From Colwellia psychrerythraea (lineage in GTDB: Bacteria; Pseudomonadota; Gammaproteobacteria; Enterobacterales; Alteromonadaceae), in the NCBI GenBank assembly GCA_002163005.1, contig MAAF01000120.1, positions 1 to 64,000 of the forward strand: 64,000 nt of DNA, read 5' to 3'. Each line of letters begins with the position of its first letter. Within the stretch, counting starts at the first letter, position 1. The translations under genes were made by a program, and so were the position numbers. Positions 42,118 to 52,892 of the stretch are shown here, piece by piece. The notes under the pieces were generated by a model, which had not been told where the DNA came from, made no database searches, and saw only the letters and a list, made by a program, of their open reading frames with translations.

Positions 42118-43785
42118 TTGTTTAAAAAAAAAGTCCTTGCGCTCACTATCGCCTCTTTAAGCTTAATTGGGTGTAGTAACAATAATATTGAAATCAAGCC
42201 GGAAAAAATGGCTCATGTCGGTAAAGTGACTAATCTCAGTAAAGTTACTAATGTCATTTTAATGATTGGTGACGGTATGGGCGCTCCACAAGTGGGTTTG
42301 TTAGAGGAATATGCCCGAAGAGCAAAATACTCCACCTATAATAATAAAGGTAATAAAACCGCATTAACCAAATTAGCCGAGGCGGGCCAAGTAGGGTTGT
42401 CCTTAACGGCACCTTATGGTCAATACGGCAGCCTAGTTGTCGATTCAGCTTGCTCTGCGACTCAATTGGCAACAGGGTTGGCTGCTGGATCTGAAATGAT
42501 AGGTTTAGATGAGAACGGCAACAGAGTACAAACTATTTTAGAAAAAGCGAAAGCGCAAGGCAAAGCAACTGGTTTAGTTTCAGACACTCGTATCACTCAT
42601 GCAACGCCAGCCGCTTTTGCTGCACATCAAGCACATCGCTCATTGGAAAATGAAATAGCTGAAGAGCTTATTGAGTCAGGTAGTGTTGATGTTCTACTTT
42701 CTGGTGGAGCAAGGCACTTTTTACCTAGCGATATCAAAACAGATAGTCGTGCCCAACAGCTGATGACGGATTTAGGTGCCACAGAAACACTTTATAAATC
42801 TTCAAAACGTAAAGATAAACGTAATCTTATTATTGAGGCAAAAAACCAATACGGCTATGAACTTGCTTTTAACCAGCAGCAATTAGGCCATATTGAAGGT
42901 GGAAAAGTGCTTGGTTTGTTTGCTAATTCGGCTATGGAAAATGGTATTGCTTATAGTGCTTGTAAAAAAGCCTCCAACTGTTCACAGCCCTCATTACGTG
43001 AAATGACATTGTCTGCATTAGAAATATTATCGCAAAGTGAAAAAGGCTTTTTTCTGATGATTGAAGGGGGACAAATTGATTGGGCGGGACATATTAATGA
43101 TGCAGGCTGGATGTTACACGAGCTCTTAAAGTTTGATGAAGCCGTTAACGCCGTTTATGAATGGGTTAAAGATCGCGATGATACCTTAGTCGTGGTAACG
43201 GCTGATCATGAAACGGGTGGTTTCGGATTTAGCTATTCACGTAAGGACGTACCAAGCGCTAAAACCTTAACAGGCAATGGCATGGCTGGTAGACAGTACA
43301 AGCCTAACTTCAATTTTGGCTCCTTAGATAACCTTGATCGTCTTTATCAACAAAAACGAACTTTTTACGACATGATGAGCCAAGTGAGTAATGATAATTC
43401 ATTGAGTAATACTAAAGCTGAGCAGTGGTTTGAGGTTATTAATCAATATAGTGATTTTAAAGTGACGCTAGCACAAGCATTATCAATTACCAAACGTGAA
43501 CATAATGAATACCAACAAGAAAATCACACTTATTTATCAGCAAATGAATTTCCTAAAGTGAACGACTTTAAAGAATTTTATGTTTATGGCGATGACGTTC
43601 ATGGCAACTTGATCGGCAGGGCTTTATCCGCAGAACAGAATGTTGTTTGGGGTACGGGCACGCATACGGCGAGTCCTGTGCCTGTTTATGTTTTTGGCCC
43701 AGAAAGTCTCGCCAAACAATTTTCAACGATGCAACATCACACTGAAATTGCTCAAAAAATGATGAAAGCGTTATTTGATGATTAA
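42118..43785 (+). CDS. Alkaline phosphatase (PhoA family), putative lipoprotein, TTG start
   Basis: VILMIGDGMGAPQVGLLEEYARR; VDSACSATQLATG; LMIEGGQIDWAGHINDAGWMLHELLKFDEAV; VVTADHETGGFG. Confidence 0.95.
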   Translation: MFKKKVLALTIASLSLIGCSNNNIEIKPEKMAHVGKVTNLSKVTNVILMIGDGMGAPQVGLLEEYARRAKYSTYNNKGNKTALTKLAEAGQVGLSLTAPYGQYGSLVVDSACSATQLATGLAAGSEMIGLDENGNRVQTILEKAKAQGKATGLVSDTRITHATPAAFAAHQAHRSLENEIAEELIESGSVDVLLSGGARHFLPSDIKTDSRAQQLMTDLGATETLYKSSKRKDKRNLIIEAKNQYGYELAFNQQQLGHIEGGKVLGLFANSAMENGIAYSACKKASNCSQPSLREMTLSALEILSQSEKGFFLMIEGGQIDWAGHINDAGWMLHELLKFDEAVNAVYEWVKDRDDTLVVVTADHETGGFGFSYSRKDVPSAKTLTGNGMAGRQYKPNFNFGSLDNLDRLYQQKRTFYDMMSQVSNDNSLSNTKAEQWFEVINQYSDFKVTLAQALSITKREHNEYQQENHTYLSANEFPKVNDFKEFYVYGDDVHGNLIGRALSAEQNVVWGTGTHTASPVPVYVFGPESLAKQFSTMQHHTEIAQKMMKALFDD

Positions 43786-43869
43786 CGCAGTTGTTTATAA
43801 AAAATCCTATCCAGCTATGTAGCGGATTTTTTTGGAAAAAGTCTTTATCGATGAACCATGAGATTAATA

Positions 43870-45204
43870 CTAATGAACTCTATTGTTCACCGGCCATGAT
43901 AGGCTGATTTTTGCGCCATTTTCGGTGTTTTCTATGGTGAACTCACCACCATGATTGCGAGTGATTTCAGCGCACAGTGACAATCCAATACCTGAACCAT
44001 GGCTTTTAGTGGTGTAAAAAGGGGTTAATGCATTATCAAGATTAGCAAAACCAGGGCCATTATCCTTAATATCAATAATTTGTTTGGTTTGTTGGTAGCC
44101 TTGCGAATTTTCTTGTTGGTAGTACAAGCTAACGTCAATCTCACAATGTTCTTCATCACAAGCTTCTTGGGCATTCTTGAAAATATTAATCAGTATTTGC
44201 GCCATTTGCTGTACGTCAGCAAAACATTGATTACTGCCTTGATAATGTATCGTGCAGGGCTCGGTGATCATGGCTTTGGCTTCATCAAGTAAATCATTAA
44301 AATCAAACCAACTTGATTGCGGGACAGGTAATTGACTCAATTGACTGTATTGCTCAATAAAACTAAGTAAGCGATTACTTCGCTGTCTGATTCGACTCAA
44401 TACCAAGCGTACTTGATCTTCGTTAAAACTATCATTGCATAATAAGGTGTCGGCCATTGAAGCCATTGGCGTTAAAGAATTCCGTAATTCGTGGGCTAAT
44501 ACCCTAATAAGGTTTTGCTGGGTAAGACTTTGCTGTTGATGAAGTGGTTGAGAAATATCGAGAGCAGAAAAAATATGGCACTTCTTTTCTTGGAATAGAT
44601 AACTAATGCTTTGACACTGCCACTGTTGATTGAACTGGTTGTGGCTTAAATTACCATTTTCCATGGAAAACCCTAAATCTTCAGCGGCTGCGCCAATAAG
44701 CATGGGTTGTTGTATTTTCTCTTTCATGGCGATATTCCGATAGCTAAGTTGATTATTTTCATCAAATAAGCACACAGGAATAGGCCAAGAGTCGAGGATG
44801 TGGCTCAGTACATTTTCCAATGTTTGGTTTTGTTGCAATTTATGGGCGTTACCTATGGCTAGGGCAGAAATTTCTTGCTGTAACTCAGCTAATAAATTGT
44901 CTTGATGTTGCACTTTAAAGCGCAAGTTTGTTTCACCCTCACGGATAACTTGCGTATAGGTAGTTAGTTGCATGATGGCTTGTCGCCAGAAGTTATAACT
45001 ACGCCAAGCAAGCCAAATGAGCGGATAAGAGAGAAAAAAAACTAATGTGGCTGTCGCCAATATGGTCCAACCAAGCGTAGAAGTGAGCGCAATGATTAAG
45101 GCTAATATAACGATTAAGGTACTGGCTAAGCCAAAGACCAGCCACTGTTCATGGCTGAGCTTTAAACTTAATGGTTTTGCTGGTTGATTGATGTTATTCG
45201 ACAT
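43870..45204 (-). CDS. Sensor histidine kinase
   Basis: Two N-terminal TMs; RVLAHELRNSLTPMASMADTLL; DIKDNGPGF; TKSHGSGIGLSLCAEITRNHGGEF. Confidence 0.93.
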   Translation of the reverse strand: MSNNINQPAKPLSLKLSHEQWLVFGLASTLIVILALIIALTSTLGWTILATATLVFFLSYPLIWLAWRSYNFWRQAIMQLTTYTQVIREGETNLRFKVQHQDNLLAELQQEISALAIGNAHKLQQNQTLENVLSHILDSWPIPVCLFDENNQLSYRNIAMKEKIQQPMLIGAAAEDLGFSMENGNLSHNQFNQQWQCQSISYLFQEKKCHIFSALDISQPLHQQQSLTQQNLIRVLAHELRNSLTPMASMADTLLCNDSFNEDQVRLVLSRIRQRSNRLLSFIEQYSQLSQLPVPQSSWFDFNDLLDEAKAMITEPCTIHYQGSNQCFADVQQMAQILINIFKNAQEACDEEHCEIDVSLYYQQENSQGYQQTKQIIDIKDNGPGFANLDNALTPFYTTKSHGSGIGLSLCAEITRNHGGEFTIENTENGAKISLSWPVNNRVH

Positions 45205-46555
45205 GATGAATATCAAACTTTTCTAAACGTCGGTAAAGGGCATTACGAGATATATCGAGCAACTTTGCAGCCTCGATAACTTGACCGCCAGTAACGTTCA
45301 TCGCTTTTTCAATCAGCTGTTTCTCCGCTTGTTCAAGCGGTTGCAATAATATTGAATCACTGGTGTTATTGGTATTGTCCATGCTTTCTAGTAATAATTG
45401 CTGTGCTGTTATTTCATTGCTATTTGACAGTAAAACAGCACGTTCTATCATGTGACTAAATTCACGAATATTGCCAGGCCAATTGTGTTGCTTTAATTTA
45501 CTTAAGGCACAAGCGCTAATCGTTAAGGCTTGTTTACGATACTTAGCACTAAACTTAGTGATAAAACTTGTTGCTAAGGCTTCAATATCTTCAAGTCGCT
45601 CACGCAATGGTGGGATGGTAATAACTAGGGTATTTAAACGGTATAATAAATCTTGTCGAAAAGCTTGTTTACTGACCAGTTGGTTGAGGTCGGCATTGGT
45701 GGCACTAATTAAACGAACATCAGCTACTTGAGTTTGACTTGATCCTAAAACTTCATATTGACCTGTTTCTAAAACCCGTAATAATTTAGGTTGAAGTGTT
45801 AAGGGCAACGAGCCAATTTCATCAAAAAACAAGGTGCCTTTGTCAGCAAGCTGAAAGCGACCAACTCGATTTTGCTTAGCATCAGTAAACGCACCTTTTT
45901 GATGACCAAAGAGTTCACTTTCAAATAGATTTTCAGGAATGGCGGCCATGTTCACTGTAATGAGTGGAGAATACTGGCGTGATGACAGTTGATGAATTCG
46001 CTCAGCCAGCAGTGATTTACCGGTACCATTTTCACCTAAGATTAATATATTGGCATCCGTTGGTGCTATTTGCGTTATTAACGTTTCAATAGCCTGCATG
46101 CTAGGAGATTGGCATACCCAGTTTTTTTTATTCTCAGGAGCAAGTAGTTGTCGGTAGCCTTGATTTTGTTCTTTTACTTGGGAAAAGCTTAACTGCTGTT
46201 TAATACTGTTGAGTAACTTAAGCTTATTCCATGGTTTTTCTATAAAATCATTGGCGCCTTTTTGTAATCCTTGTACTGCTAGTTCAATTGAACCCCATGC
46301 TGTCATGAGTATCACTGGGATATTTAATGGCTGTAACTGTTCTAAAATCGCTAAACCTTCTTGACCACTGGTGGTGTCTCGAGAAAAGTTCATATCTAAA
46401 AGTACTAAGTCGGGCTGCTGTCGGTTACTTTCTATGATGATTTCTTTAGCGTTAGCCGCTTCAATAATCTGATAGCCCTGTGCGCTGAGTAATAAGTTTA
46501 ATGCTAAACGAATATCTTCATCATCGTCAGCAATTAAAATGGTGGCATTTGACAT
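45194..46555 (-). CDS. NtrC-family sigma54-dependent response regulator
   Basis: Receiver ILIADDDEDIRLALNLLL; GENGTGKSLLAERIHQ; ESELFGHQKGAFTDAKQNRVGRFQLADKGTLFFDEIGSL; Fis-type HTH. Confidence 0.95.
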   Translation of the reverse strand: MSNATILIADDDEDIRLALNLLLSAQGYQIIEAANAKEIIIESNRQQPDLVLLDMNFSRDTTSGQEGLAILEQLQPLNIPVILMTAWGSIELAVQGLQKGANDFIEKPWNKLKLLNSIKQQLSFSQVKEQNQGYRQLLAPENKKNWVCQSPSMQAIETLITQIAPTDANILILGENGTGKSLLAERIHQLSSRQYSPLITVNMAAIPENLFESELFGHQKGAFTDAKQNRVGRFQLADKGTLFFDEIGSLPLTLQPKLLRVLETGQYEVLGSSQTQVADVRLISATNADLNQLVSKQAFRQDLLYRLNTLVITIPPLRERLEDIEALATSFITKFSAKYRKQALTISACALSKLKQHNWPGNIREFSHMIERAVLLSNSNEITAQQLLLESMDNTNNTSDSILLQPLEQAEKQLIEKAMNVTGGQVIEAAKLLDISRNALYRRLEKFDIHHVE

Positions 46556-46635
46556 AGCATTTCCATAAATTTAGGCGGCTCTTAGCTAATCTTTAACTAT
46601 CTATTAGCCAATGAAACTAAAATAAAAATAATAGA

Positions 46636-46663
46636 AAAGGAAACGAGTTAAAGCGTTTCCTTT
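46636..46663. terminator. Hairpin terminator between ABC permease and response regulator
   Basis: AAAGGAAACG-agttaaag-CGTTTCCTTT. Confidence 0.7.
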
Positions 46664-46752
46664 GCTATTTTGGGTCTTAACCCTGTGGGTGTTAGTATGC
46701 CAATTACCTTAGTGGCTTGGCTAGTACTAAAGCGCAATGCTACTTAGTAAAT

Positions 46753-49245
46753 TTACTCTTCTCGTAACGCTTGCATAGGATCACTACTAATTACTCGCCA
46801 TGCAGGCATAATTACCGACAATAAAACAATAACGACTAAAGCGGTATCTAAAGAGATCATCGCAAGCCAGCTAAAATCAGGTAACATTTCTAAGCTTTGT
46901 GATACTTGTTGATAACCTATAACAGAAACAATAAAACCTACACCTAAACCTACCACTAACATCGACAAAGCATCTTTTAAGATAAAGCTAACTAATTTAG
47001 CTTGTTTCGCACCCGTTGCCATGCGCACTGCAAGTTCATATTTACGATGGTTTGTGGTCATTTGTGTTAGACCAGCAACACCGATAGCAGCAAGGAAAAG
47101 TGTTAAACCAGTCATGGCGAGTACTATCCATAAACTAAGGCGTTGATTCAATGTCTGCCTCTGCCAAATATCTGCTAATGATTCTATGTTCAAGTTAGTT
47201 AAACGTGGAAATTGACGTTTAAGTTCACTTTCTAGCATCGCAGGCGTAATGGTTTTTCCAGCAGGTAACATCACAGTAAACTGCATGGTTGAGCCAGGTC
47301 TAACGCGATGAGAGTATATTGAAGGTAAGCCTAATGAATCTGCAATACCAGTTTGACTTAAGGTATTGGCAACTACCCCTGTAACAATTGACGGTGGTGT
47401 TGAACTATCCGGACTCATTTGAATGGTTTTGCCAATAATATCTTGGTAGGTTAACGTTGAAAATAACAGTTTTGCCATATTTTCATCAATAACAATTCGG
47501 TCTTCATCATTATCAATTTGTGCTTGGCTTACATTAGCGCCAGCAAGTATAGGAATATTAAAGCTTGAGAAATAATTTGCCCCTAAAGTCTTTATTTGGT
47601 GAATAACTCGCGCTCCTGAGTCTTCATCACGAAAGGCGTTTACTCGTAAAGAATCAGACAAAGGGCCATAGTTAGGTGTGATCACTTGACTATCACTTAC
47701 TTCTTGCTCTATCAAATTTGATATACCATCAAGTAATTGTTTAGCTTCGCTCTTTCGATAAGAGTCAAAAGTATTTAATTGAGTAATGTATTCTTCATCG
47801 CTAACGGTTACGCCAATTTCATAACTATTACCAATGTCATAACCAGTCTCTTGATAAACCGCTTGATAACTTTGCATGGCTATCATCACTGAAGCGGTCA
47901 GTAATATCGAAGCAATTGATAGTTGCAGTACCATTAATACGCGGCTTAACCATTGATTGCTTTGTGCTTGTATTCCTTTACCACTGCTATTTAAGTTATT
48001 GCCGAGTGCATGCTTGTCAATATCAACCAGTGCGAGACAACTAAATAGCATATTTAGCGCTAATATTATGGCGATTGAAGCAAGTATGGTGGTGCTATCA
48101 ATACTAATGGCATCTATCATGGGTAAACTATCACCAGCAATCAAGGGTAAACTTCTTATCGCCCAACCGGTAACTAATAACCCCGTTACTGCCGCTAAAA
48201 CAAAACTAGGTAGGTTCTCAAGTAACACTAATAATCTAACTTTTGTTAAGCTTGCGCCTAAGCTTATTTGAATGGCAAATTCTTTAGTTCTTCCTTGATA
48301 ATGAGCGATGAATAAATTTAGCAAATTAAGTGTCGCCATTAATAACAGCCCGATAACAGCAATAAATAATGCGATAAGTAGATTTTCAGTTTCACCTAAC
48401 ATGTTGCTGCGGTAACTGCTGCCCTTAGCTTCTTTTTTGGTATTAGTCATGAAGTCCATAAACATTTGCACTTGCTCGCCATCGACATTTCGGGTGACGT
48501 AATCTTCTAACCATGCATCAACTTGTGCTTGTGATGGCAGTTGCGCTTGGCCATCAGCTGATTTTAGTATCAGGGTATCAATATCATTGCTAATATTACC
48601 TACTTCATCAGTTTGCGACTTAACCTTGGCTAAATTGGCGATAAACCAGACCTGCTGCGGTAAAATTGATCGGTTACTTTTTATCGCCATTACATCTTCA
48701 ATGACACCGGCAATAATATAATTTTGATTGGTGATAGTTACTTGTTTGCCAATGACTGATTTAACGCCAGCAAAGGCATTTTGCCAAAAACTTCTGGATA
48801 TCCACACATACTTTTCTGTTGACTCAATAGTGACATTGTCACCAAATAATAATTGGCTACCTAATACCGAAAGAATGTTGCTTGACGCGTCATAACGGGT
48901 CGTCGCAAACGTAGTATTGTTTACTACAACATCTTGCTCTGAAGGAGCAATACCAGCCCATTCGCCTAAATCACTAAATTGTTCACTAAAATCAATTAAG
49001 CGATTCATGTTCCAATAAGACACACTCAAGGTATCTGACATTTTAAAACGATAATCAAGCGTTTGCAGTGAAGCCTCATTTTTAACGCCCTGCAGAGGTT
49101 GATACAATAAGGTTGATGAAATTGAAATAACACTTAATACCGCACCTAAGGTTAAGCCAAGTGTTAATATTAGTGGCACGCTCAGGCGGGGTAATGAAAA
49201 TACCCGTGTTATACCTTGATATAAGGATTTTTTGAATAAACTCAT
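46753..49245 (-). CDS. MacB/FtsX-type ABC transporter permease
   Basis: Large periplasmic domains, ATLNLLNLFIAHYQGRTKEFAIQISLGASLTKVRLLVLLENL; GVAGLTQMTTNHRKYELAVRMATGA. Confidence 0.9.
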   Translation of the reverse strand: MSLFKKSLYQGITRVFSLPRLSVPLILTLGLTLGAVLSVISISSTLLYQPLQGVKNEASLQTLDYRFKMSDTLSVSYWNMNRLIDFSEQFSDLGEWAGIAPSEQDVVVNNTTFATTRYDASSNILSVLGSQLLFGDNVTIESTEKYVWISRSFWQNAFAGVKSVIGKQVTITNQNYIIAGVIEDVMAIKSNRSILPQQVWFIANLAKVKSQTDEVGNISNDIDTLILKSADGQAQLPSQAQVDAWLEDYVTRNVDGEQVQMFMDFMTNTKKEAKGSSYRSNMLGETENLLIALFIAVIGLLLMATLNLLNLFIAHYQGRTKEFAIQISLGASLTKVRLLVLLENLPSFVLAAVTGLLVTGWAIRSLPLIAGDSLPMIDAISIDSTTILASIAIILALNMLFSCLALVDIDKHALGNNLNSSGKGIQAQSNQWLSRVLMVLQLSIASILLTASVMIAMQSYQAVYQETGYDIGNSYEIGVTVSDEEYITQLNTFDSYRKSEAKQLLDGISNLIEQEVSDSQVITPNYGPLSDSLRVNAFRDEDSGARVIHQIKTLGANYFSSFNIPILAGANVSQAQIDNDEDRIVIDENMAKLLFSTLTYQDIIGKTIQMSPDSSTPPSIVTGVVANTLSQTGIADSLGLPSIYSHRVRPGSTMQFTVMLPAGKTITPAMLESELKRQFPRLTNLNIESLADIWQRQTLNQRLSLWIVLAMTGLTLFLAAIGVAGLTQMTTNHRKYELAVRMATGAKQAKLVSFILKDALSMLVVGLGVGFIVSVIGYQQVSQSLEMLPDFSWLAMISLDTALVVIVLLSVIMPAWRVISSDPMQALREE

Positions 49246-49985
49246 GCAACCCCCTGCAAAGATTTTTCATTTATATCAATGGTACTTGGCTGCGGACTTA
49301 GCCCAGTATTAATTTCTGAAACAATTTGACCATCGAGCAGTTGAATTTGGCGACTAGCACAACGTGAATAACGGCTATCATGAGTAACCATCACAATAGT
49401 TGAACCGTTTTTGTTGAGCTGCTCTAACAGCGACATTACCTGATCGCCATTTTTGCTGTCTAAGTTACCTGTTGGTTCATCAACTAATATCAGGTCTGGT
49501 TTGCCAACAAGTGCACGAGCAATAGCAATACGTTGTTGCTGACCACCAGAAAGTTGGTTTGGTCGATAGTGTTGTCTATGTAGCATATCCACTTGTGTTA
49601 GTACTTCTTCTACACGTGTTTTGATTTCTGATTTTTTACAACCTCGGTGCTCTAAAGGCAACGCAACATTTTCAAAAACAGTTAAGTTATCTATTAAGTT
49701 AAAAGACTGAAAAACATAGCCAATATGTTCATTACGAATTTGAGTGCGTTGATCAACTTTTAAACCTGAAGTAGTAATATTGGCTAGTTGATATTCGCCC
49801 TCACTAGGGGAGTCCATTAAACCCATAATAGAAAGTAAGGTAGATTTTCCGCAGCCAGAGGGACCCGTTATGGCAACAAACTCGCCTTGTCTTATATCTA
49901 AGCTAACACCTTGCAGGGCATGGGTTTCTATTTGTTGGCCATCGTAACGCTTGTGAATGTTTGCCATGGTAACTATGTTTTTCAT
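49242..49985 (-). CDS. MacB/LolD-type ABC transporter ATPase
   Basis: GPSGCGKSTLLSIMGLMDSPSEG; PNQLSGGQQQRIAIARALVGKPDLILVDEPTGNLDS. Confidence 0.95.
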   Translation of the reverse strand: MKNIVTMANIHKRYDGQQIETHALQGVSLDIRQGEFVAITGPSGCGKSTLLSIMGLMDSPSEGEYQLANITTSGLKVDQRTQIRNEHIGYVFQSFNLIDNLTVFENVALPLEHRGCKKSEIKTRVEEVLTQVDMLHRQHYRPNQLSGGQQQRIAIARALVGKPDLILVDEPTGNLDSKNGDQVMSLLEQLNKNGSTIVMVTHDSRYSRCASRQIQLLDGQIVSEINTGLSPQPSTIDINEKSLQGVA

Positions 49986-50057
49986 GTGATTTTCCTTAAT
50001 TTGTTTTAGCTGCTGTTATGTCTTTAGTATTTAGCATTGCTTGTTTTAAATATTTGT

Positions 50058-51296
50058 TTATTCAATGATCAAAAGTTGCGGGTATTTATTGTATTGTTGC
50101 GTATCACTACTCACCAGTTGCTCGCCAGGTGTTAATCCTGAAGTGATAATTAATTTATTTTTTGATAATTCGCCAAAGGTGACATCTCTTTGAATTAATG
50201 AGTTGTTAGTGTCGCGGACAAAAAGACTTTGTTTACTGCGCGGGCGAAACCCCGGTACTTGTTCTATGTAGCTAACTGCTTGTTGGTGCCTAACAAATAC
50301 TTGTGCTGATATTGATAATGCAGGCCGTGCATTAGAAGTTAAGGCTTCATCAATGACAGCCTCGGCAAGTACTGACCCGTTGTTAACTACACTTTCAATG
50401 CGTGTAATATGCGCTTTGATAATGCCCTTTTGTGTATCAATCAAAACAGCGGCGTTGATATCTATTTGGTCAGCTTGGTTTTGCGGTAAACGTAAGCGAG
50501 CTATTAGCTCCTCATCACTACCTACTTTTGCTAATGATTCACCTAACTGAACACTTTGGCCTAATTCAATCTCTAACGTTTGCAGTGAGCCATTAATGCC
50601 TGCTTTTACCTTCATATCATCAAGCTGCTGCTCCAGTAAGTTAACTTGTGCACGTTGTTGTTCTATGGTGATATCACGCTGAGTAAGTTGATAGCCTTGC
50701 ATTTCGATAAACTGCTTATATTTTTTATTTTCAAAGCCAAGTTTTTTACTTTCTTGTTTTACCGCCAATTTGGCGCGTTGTAATTCTATTTTTGAAGAAA
50801 CACCTAAATCCATCAGGTTTTTATTTACCGATAGCTCAAGCTCTGCTTTTTCAATTTCAGCTTCAATGTCTGCAATGCGGCCTTGATAATTTAAACGTTC
50901 ACTTTGCTGCTCGTATTTAAACGCTTCTCTTTGCGCTAATTGTTGAGCAAGTTGGCCATTAGCTGCGTTTACTTCCTGTACTAATCTAGGGTTTGATAAG
51001 TGTAAAATAACCGTGTCAGGCATTACCTTAGTGCCAGGACGAACTAAAATTTCAGAGACCTTACCTAAAGCTGGCGCTGTTAATAAACGTTCTTTTGCCG
51101 AAGCGAACTCGCCATAGGCATTAGCATAAATAGTTAAGTTACCTTGAACTACCGTTTGAAAACTTATGTCTTTTAAGGGGACTGACTTTGTTGCTTTACC
51201 ACTAACGCTATAACCGGCATAGCCCATTAATAAGGTGAAGCTGGCGATAGCTGCCCATTTTTTCCAAGGTTGCTTTTTAGTTAATGCAATTTTCAT
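50058..51296 (-). CDS. HlyD/RND-type membrane fusion protein
   Basis: N-terminal TM, coiled-coil core, LTAPALGKVSEILVRPGTKVMPDTVILHLSNPRL; operon with ABC genes. Confidence 0.88.
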   Translation of the reverse strand: MKIALTKKQPWKKWAAIASFTLLMGYAGYSVSGKATKSVPLKDISFQTVVQGNLTIYANAYGEFASAKERLLTAPALGKVSEILVRPGTKVMPDTVILHLSNPRLVQEVNAANGQLAQQLAQREAFKYEQQSERLNYQGRIADIEAEIEKAELELSVNKNLMDLGVSSKIELQRAKLAVKQESKKLGFENKKYKQFIEMQGYQLTQRDITIEQQRAQVNLLEQQLDDMKVKAGINGSLQTLEIELGQSVQLGESLAKVGSDEELIARLRLPQNQADQIDINAAVLIDTQKGIIKAHITRIESVVNNGSVLAEAVIDEALTSNARPALSISAQVFVRHQQAVSYIEQVPGFRPRSKQSLFVRDTNNSLIQRDVTFGELSKNKLIITSGLTPGEQLVSSDTQQYNKYPQLLIIE

Positions 51297-51334
51297 AAAG
51301 TTTCACTGTTATTCTTAACTGATTTTATAAGTAA

Positions 51335-51351
51335 TGAAATAACCGTGCCAA
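51335..51351 (-). promoter_or_regulatory. Probable sigma54 (-24/-12) promoter
   Basis: Minus strand TTGGCACGGTTATTTCA versus consensus TGGCACG-N4-TTGCA; about 40 nt before the HlyD start codon. Confidence 0.6.
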
Positions 51352-51718
51352 ATATTAAAGGCTTATGTAATCAATGGTTTATTGTTTTTGTTGCTTTGTT
51401 AAAAGTTAAATTTGTTCGCTTTTAGGTTGAGGATGTTCGAAAATAAACTTGATAATAGAAACAGATAACTATTCTCCATAATTTGCCTCCCTGTTTTATT
51501 TTTATCATTATTTGTTTTTGTAATGCGGTGTAATGTTATCCATTTAATATCTGAAGTAGGTTAGTAGAATCACATTAATGAAATTGAGCGAACAAGCTGA
51601 AGTTTGCATGCAACGCGGTTATGATATGCGGTAAAATACATAGCGATTAAAATTGTGCCTAGAGAGTGTCAGATAATACAGCGCAATTTTATTGTTTAGA
51701 AGATGATGAGCTTAAAAA

Positions 51719-52147
51719 ATGACCGAAATGCTACCGATAACCCTTAACGTAACTAAAGACTTACTCGATAAATTTACCAATATAAAATCAGTGAGCAACA
51801 AGCTAGAAGCGCAGTTCAATTTTCAAACCTTAACGGCCAATTGGTATGGCGATGAAGAGGACATTTTAACGATTCAATTATCCTTAGAAACCCCCGCAAG
51901 TTTCGAACAATGTAAAGAAGCATTGGATAAGCTATCGGGCAGTAGAGTTACCATCAGTCATTTTTCTGATGATGTGATTTGTTGTTTTAACGAAGGCGAA
52001 CAACAATTGCTTTGCACTATTGCCATGACAATGTCAGAGCTGGATTTATTGGTATTACAGCCAACGCTATTAGCGGGTTATATTCAGGCTAAGTTACGTA
52101 AAGTTCTTAATTTAATTGCCCAGCAGCAATCATTGGCCAGTATCTAA
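51719..52147 (+). CDS. Conserved hypothetical protein
   Basis: Intact 142-aa ORF with plausible codon usage; family not recognised. Confidence 0.6.
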   Translation: MTEMLPITLNVTKDLLDKFTNIKSVSNKLEAQFNFQTLTANWYGDEEDILTIQLSLETPASFEQCKEALDKLSGSRVTISHFSDDVICCFNEGEQQLLCTIAMTMSELDLLVLQPTLLAGYIQAKLRKVLNLIAQQQSLASI

Positions 52148-52169
52148 GTAATGGACTTTTTCAAAAAAA

Positions 52170-52892
52170 ATGGCTATTAATACTGCACGCTTAGATCGTT
52201 TTATTAGTGATTATCGTCAAATTAACCGCAAAAAAGTAAGGTTGATTTTAGCGCAAAAAAGAGTTTATGTTGATGGCATATTAGCAACAGATATTGCTCA
52301 GCTTGTTGATCAGTTTTCACACGTTATTATGGATGATGAAGTACTGCAGGCTAATAGGGCATATTATATTATGCTGAATAAACCTATTGGTGTGGTTTGT
52401 GCGACTAAGGATAAAAAACATAAGACGGTGATTGATTTACTTGCTAGACAATTTGCTCAAGAGGTTTTGGATAGTTTACATATCGTCGGACGACTCGATC
52501 TAAATACGTCAGGCCTAGTGTTACTAACAAATGATAGTCGTTGGTCTGAGCGGCTAACGTCACCTGAACATAAAGTCTCTAAATGTTATCAAGTGACACT
52601 AGAAAACGCTTTAACGTCAGACTATATAGAGGCTTTTGCAAAAGGGATGTATTTTCCTTATGAGAACATAACGACAAAACCAGCAATTTTGCATATTGTT
52701 TCTCTCTTTGAAGCACAAGTGAGCTTAACCGAAGGGCGCTACCATCAAATAAAGCGTATGTTTGGCCGTTTTCGTAACCCTGTTATTGCATTGCATCGTT
52801 ACTCAATAGGAAGTTTACACTTAGATAAGTCACTCAAAGACGGTGAAAGTAGGCTGTTAAATGTTTCAGAGGTGACTAGCATAAATAGCTAA
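52170..52892 (+). CDS. RsuA/RluB/E/F-family pseudouridine synthase
   Basis: S4-like N-terminus; YIMLNKPIGVVCATKDKKHKTVIDLL; LHIVGRLDLNTSGLVLLTNDSRWSERLTSPEHKVSKCY; EGRYHQIKRMFG. Confidence 0.92.
   Translation: MAINTARLDRFISDYRQINRKKVRLILAQKRVYVDGILATDIAQLVDQFSHVIMDDEVLQANRAYYIMLNKPIGVVCATKDKKHKTVIDLLARQFAQEVLDSLHIVGRLDLNTSGLVLLTNDSRWSERLTSPEHKVSKCYQVTLENALTSDYIEAFAKGMYFPYENITTKPAILHIVSLFEAQVSLTEGRYHQIKRMFGRFRNPVIALHRYSIGSLHLDKSLKDGESRLLNVSEVTSINS

Noticed and set aside
45471-48271. Plus-strand ORFs of 86 and 104 aa
   Set aside because: Antisense to the response regulator and ABC permease genes, with no recognisable motif
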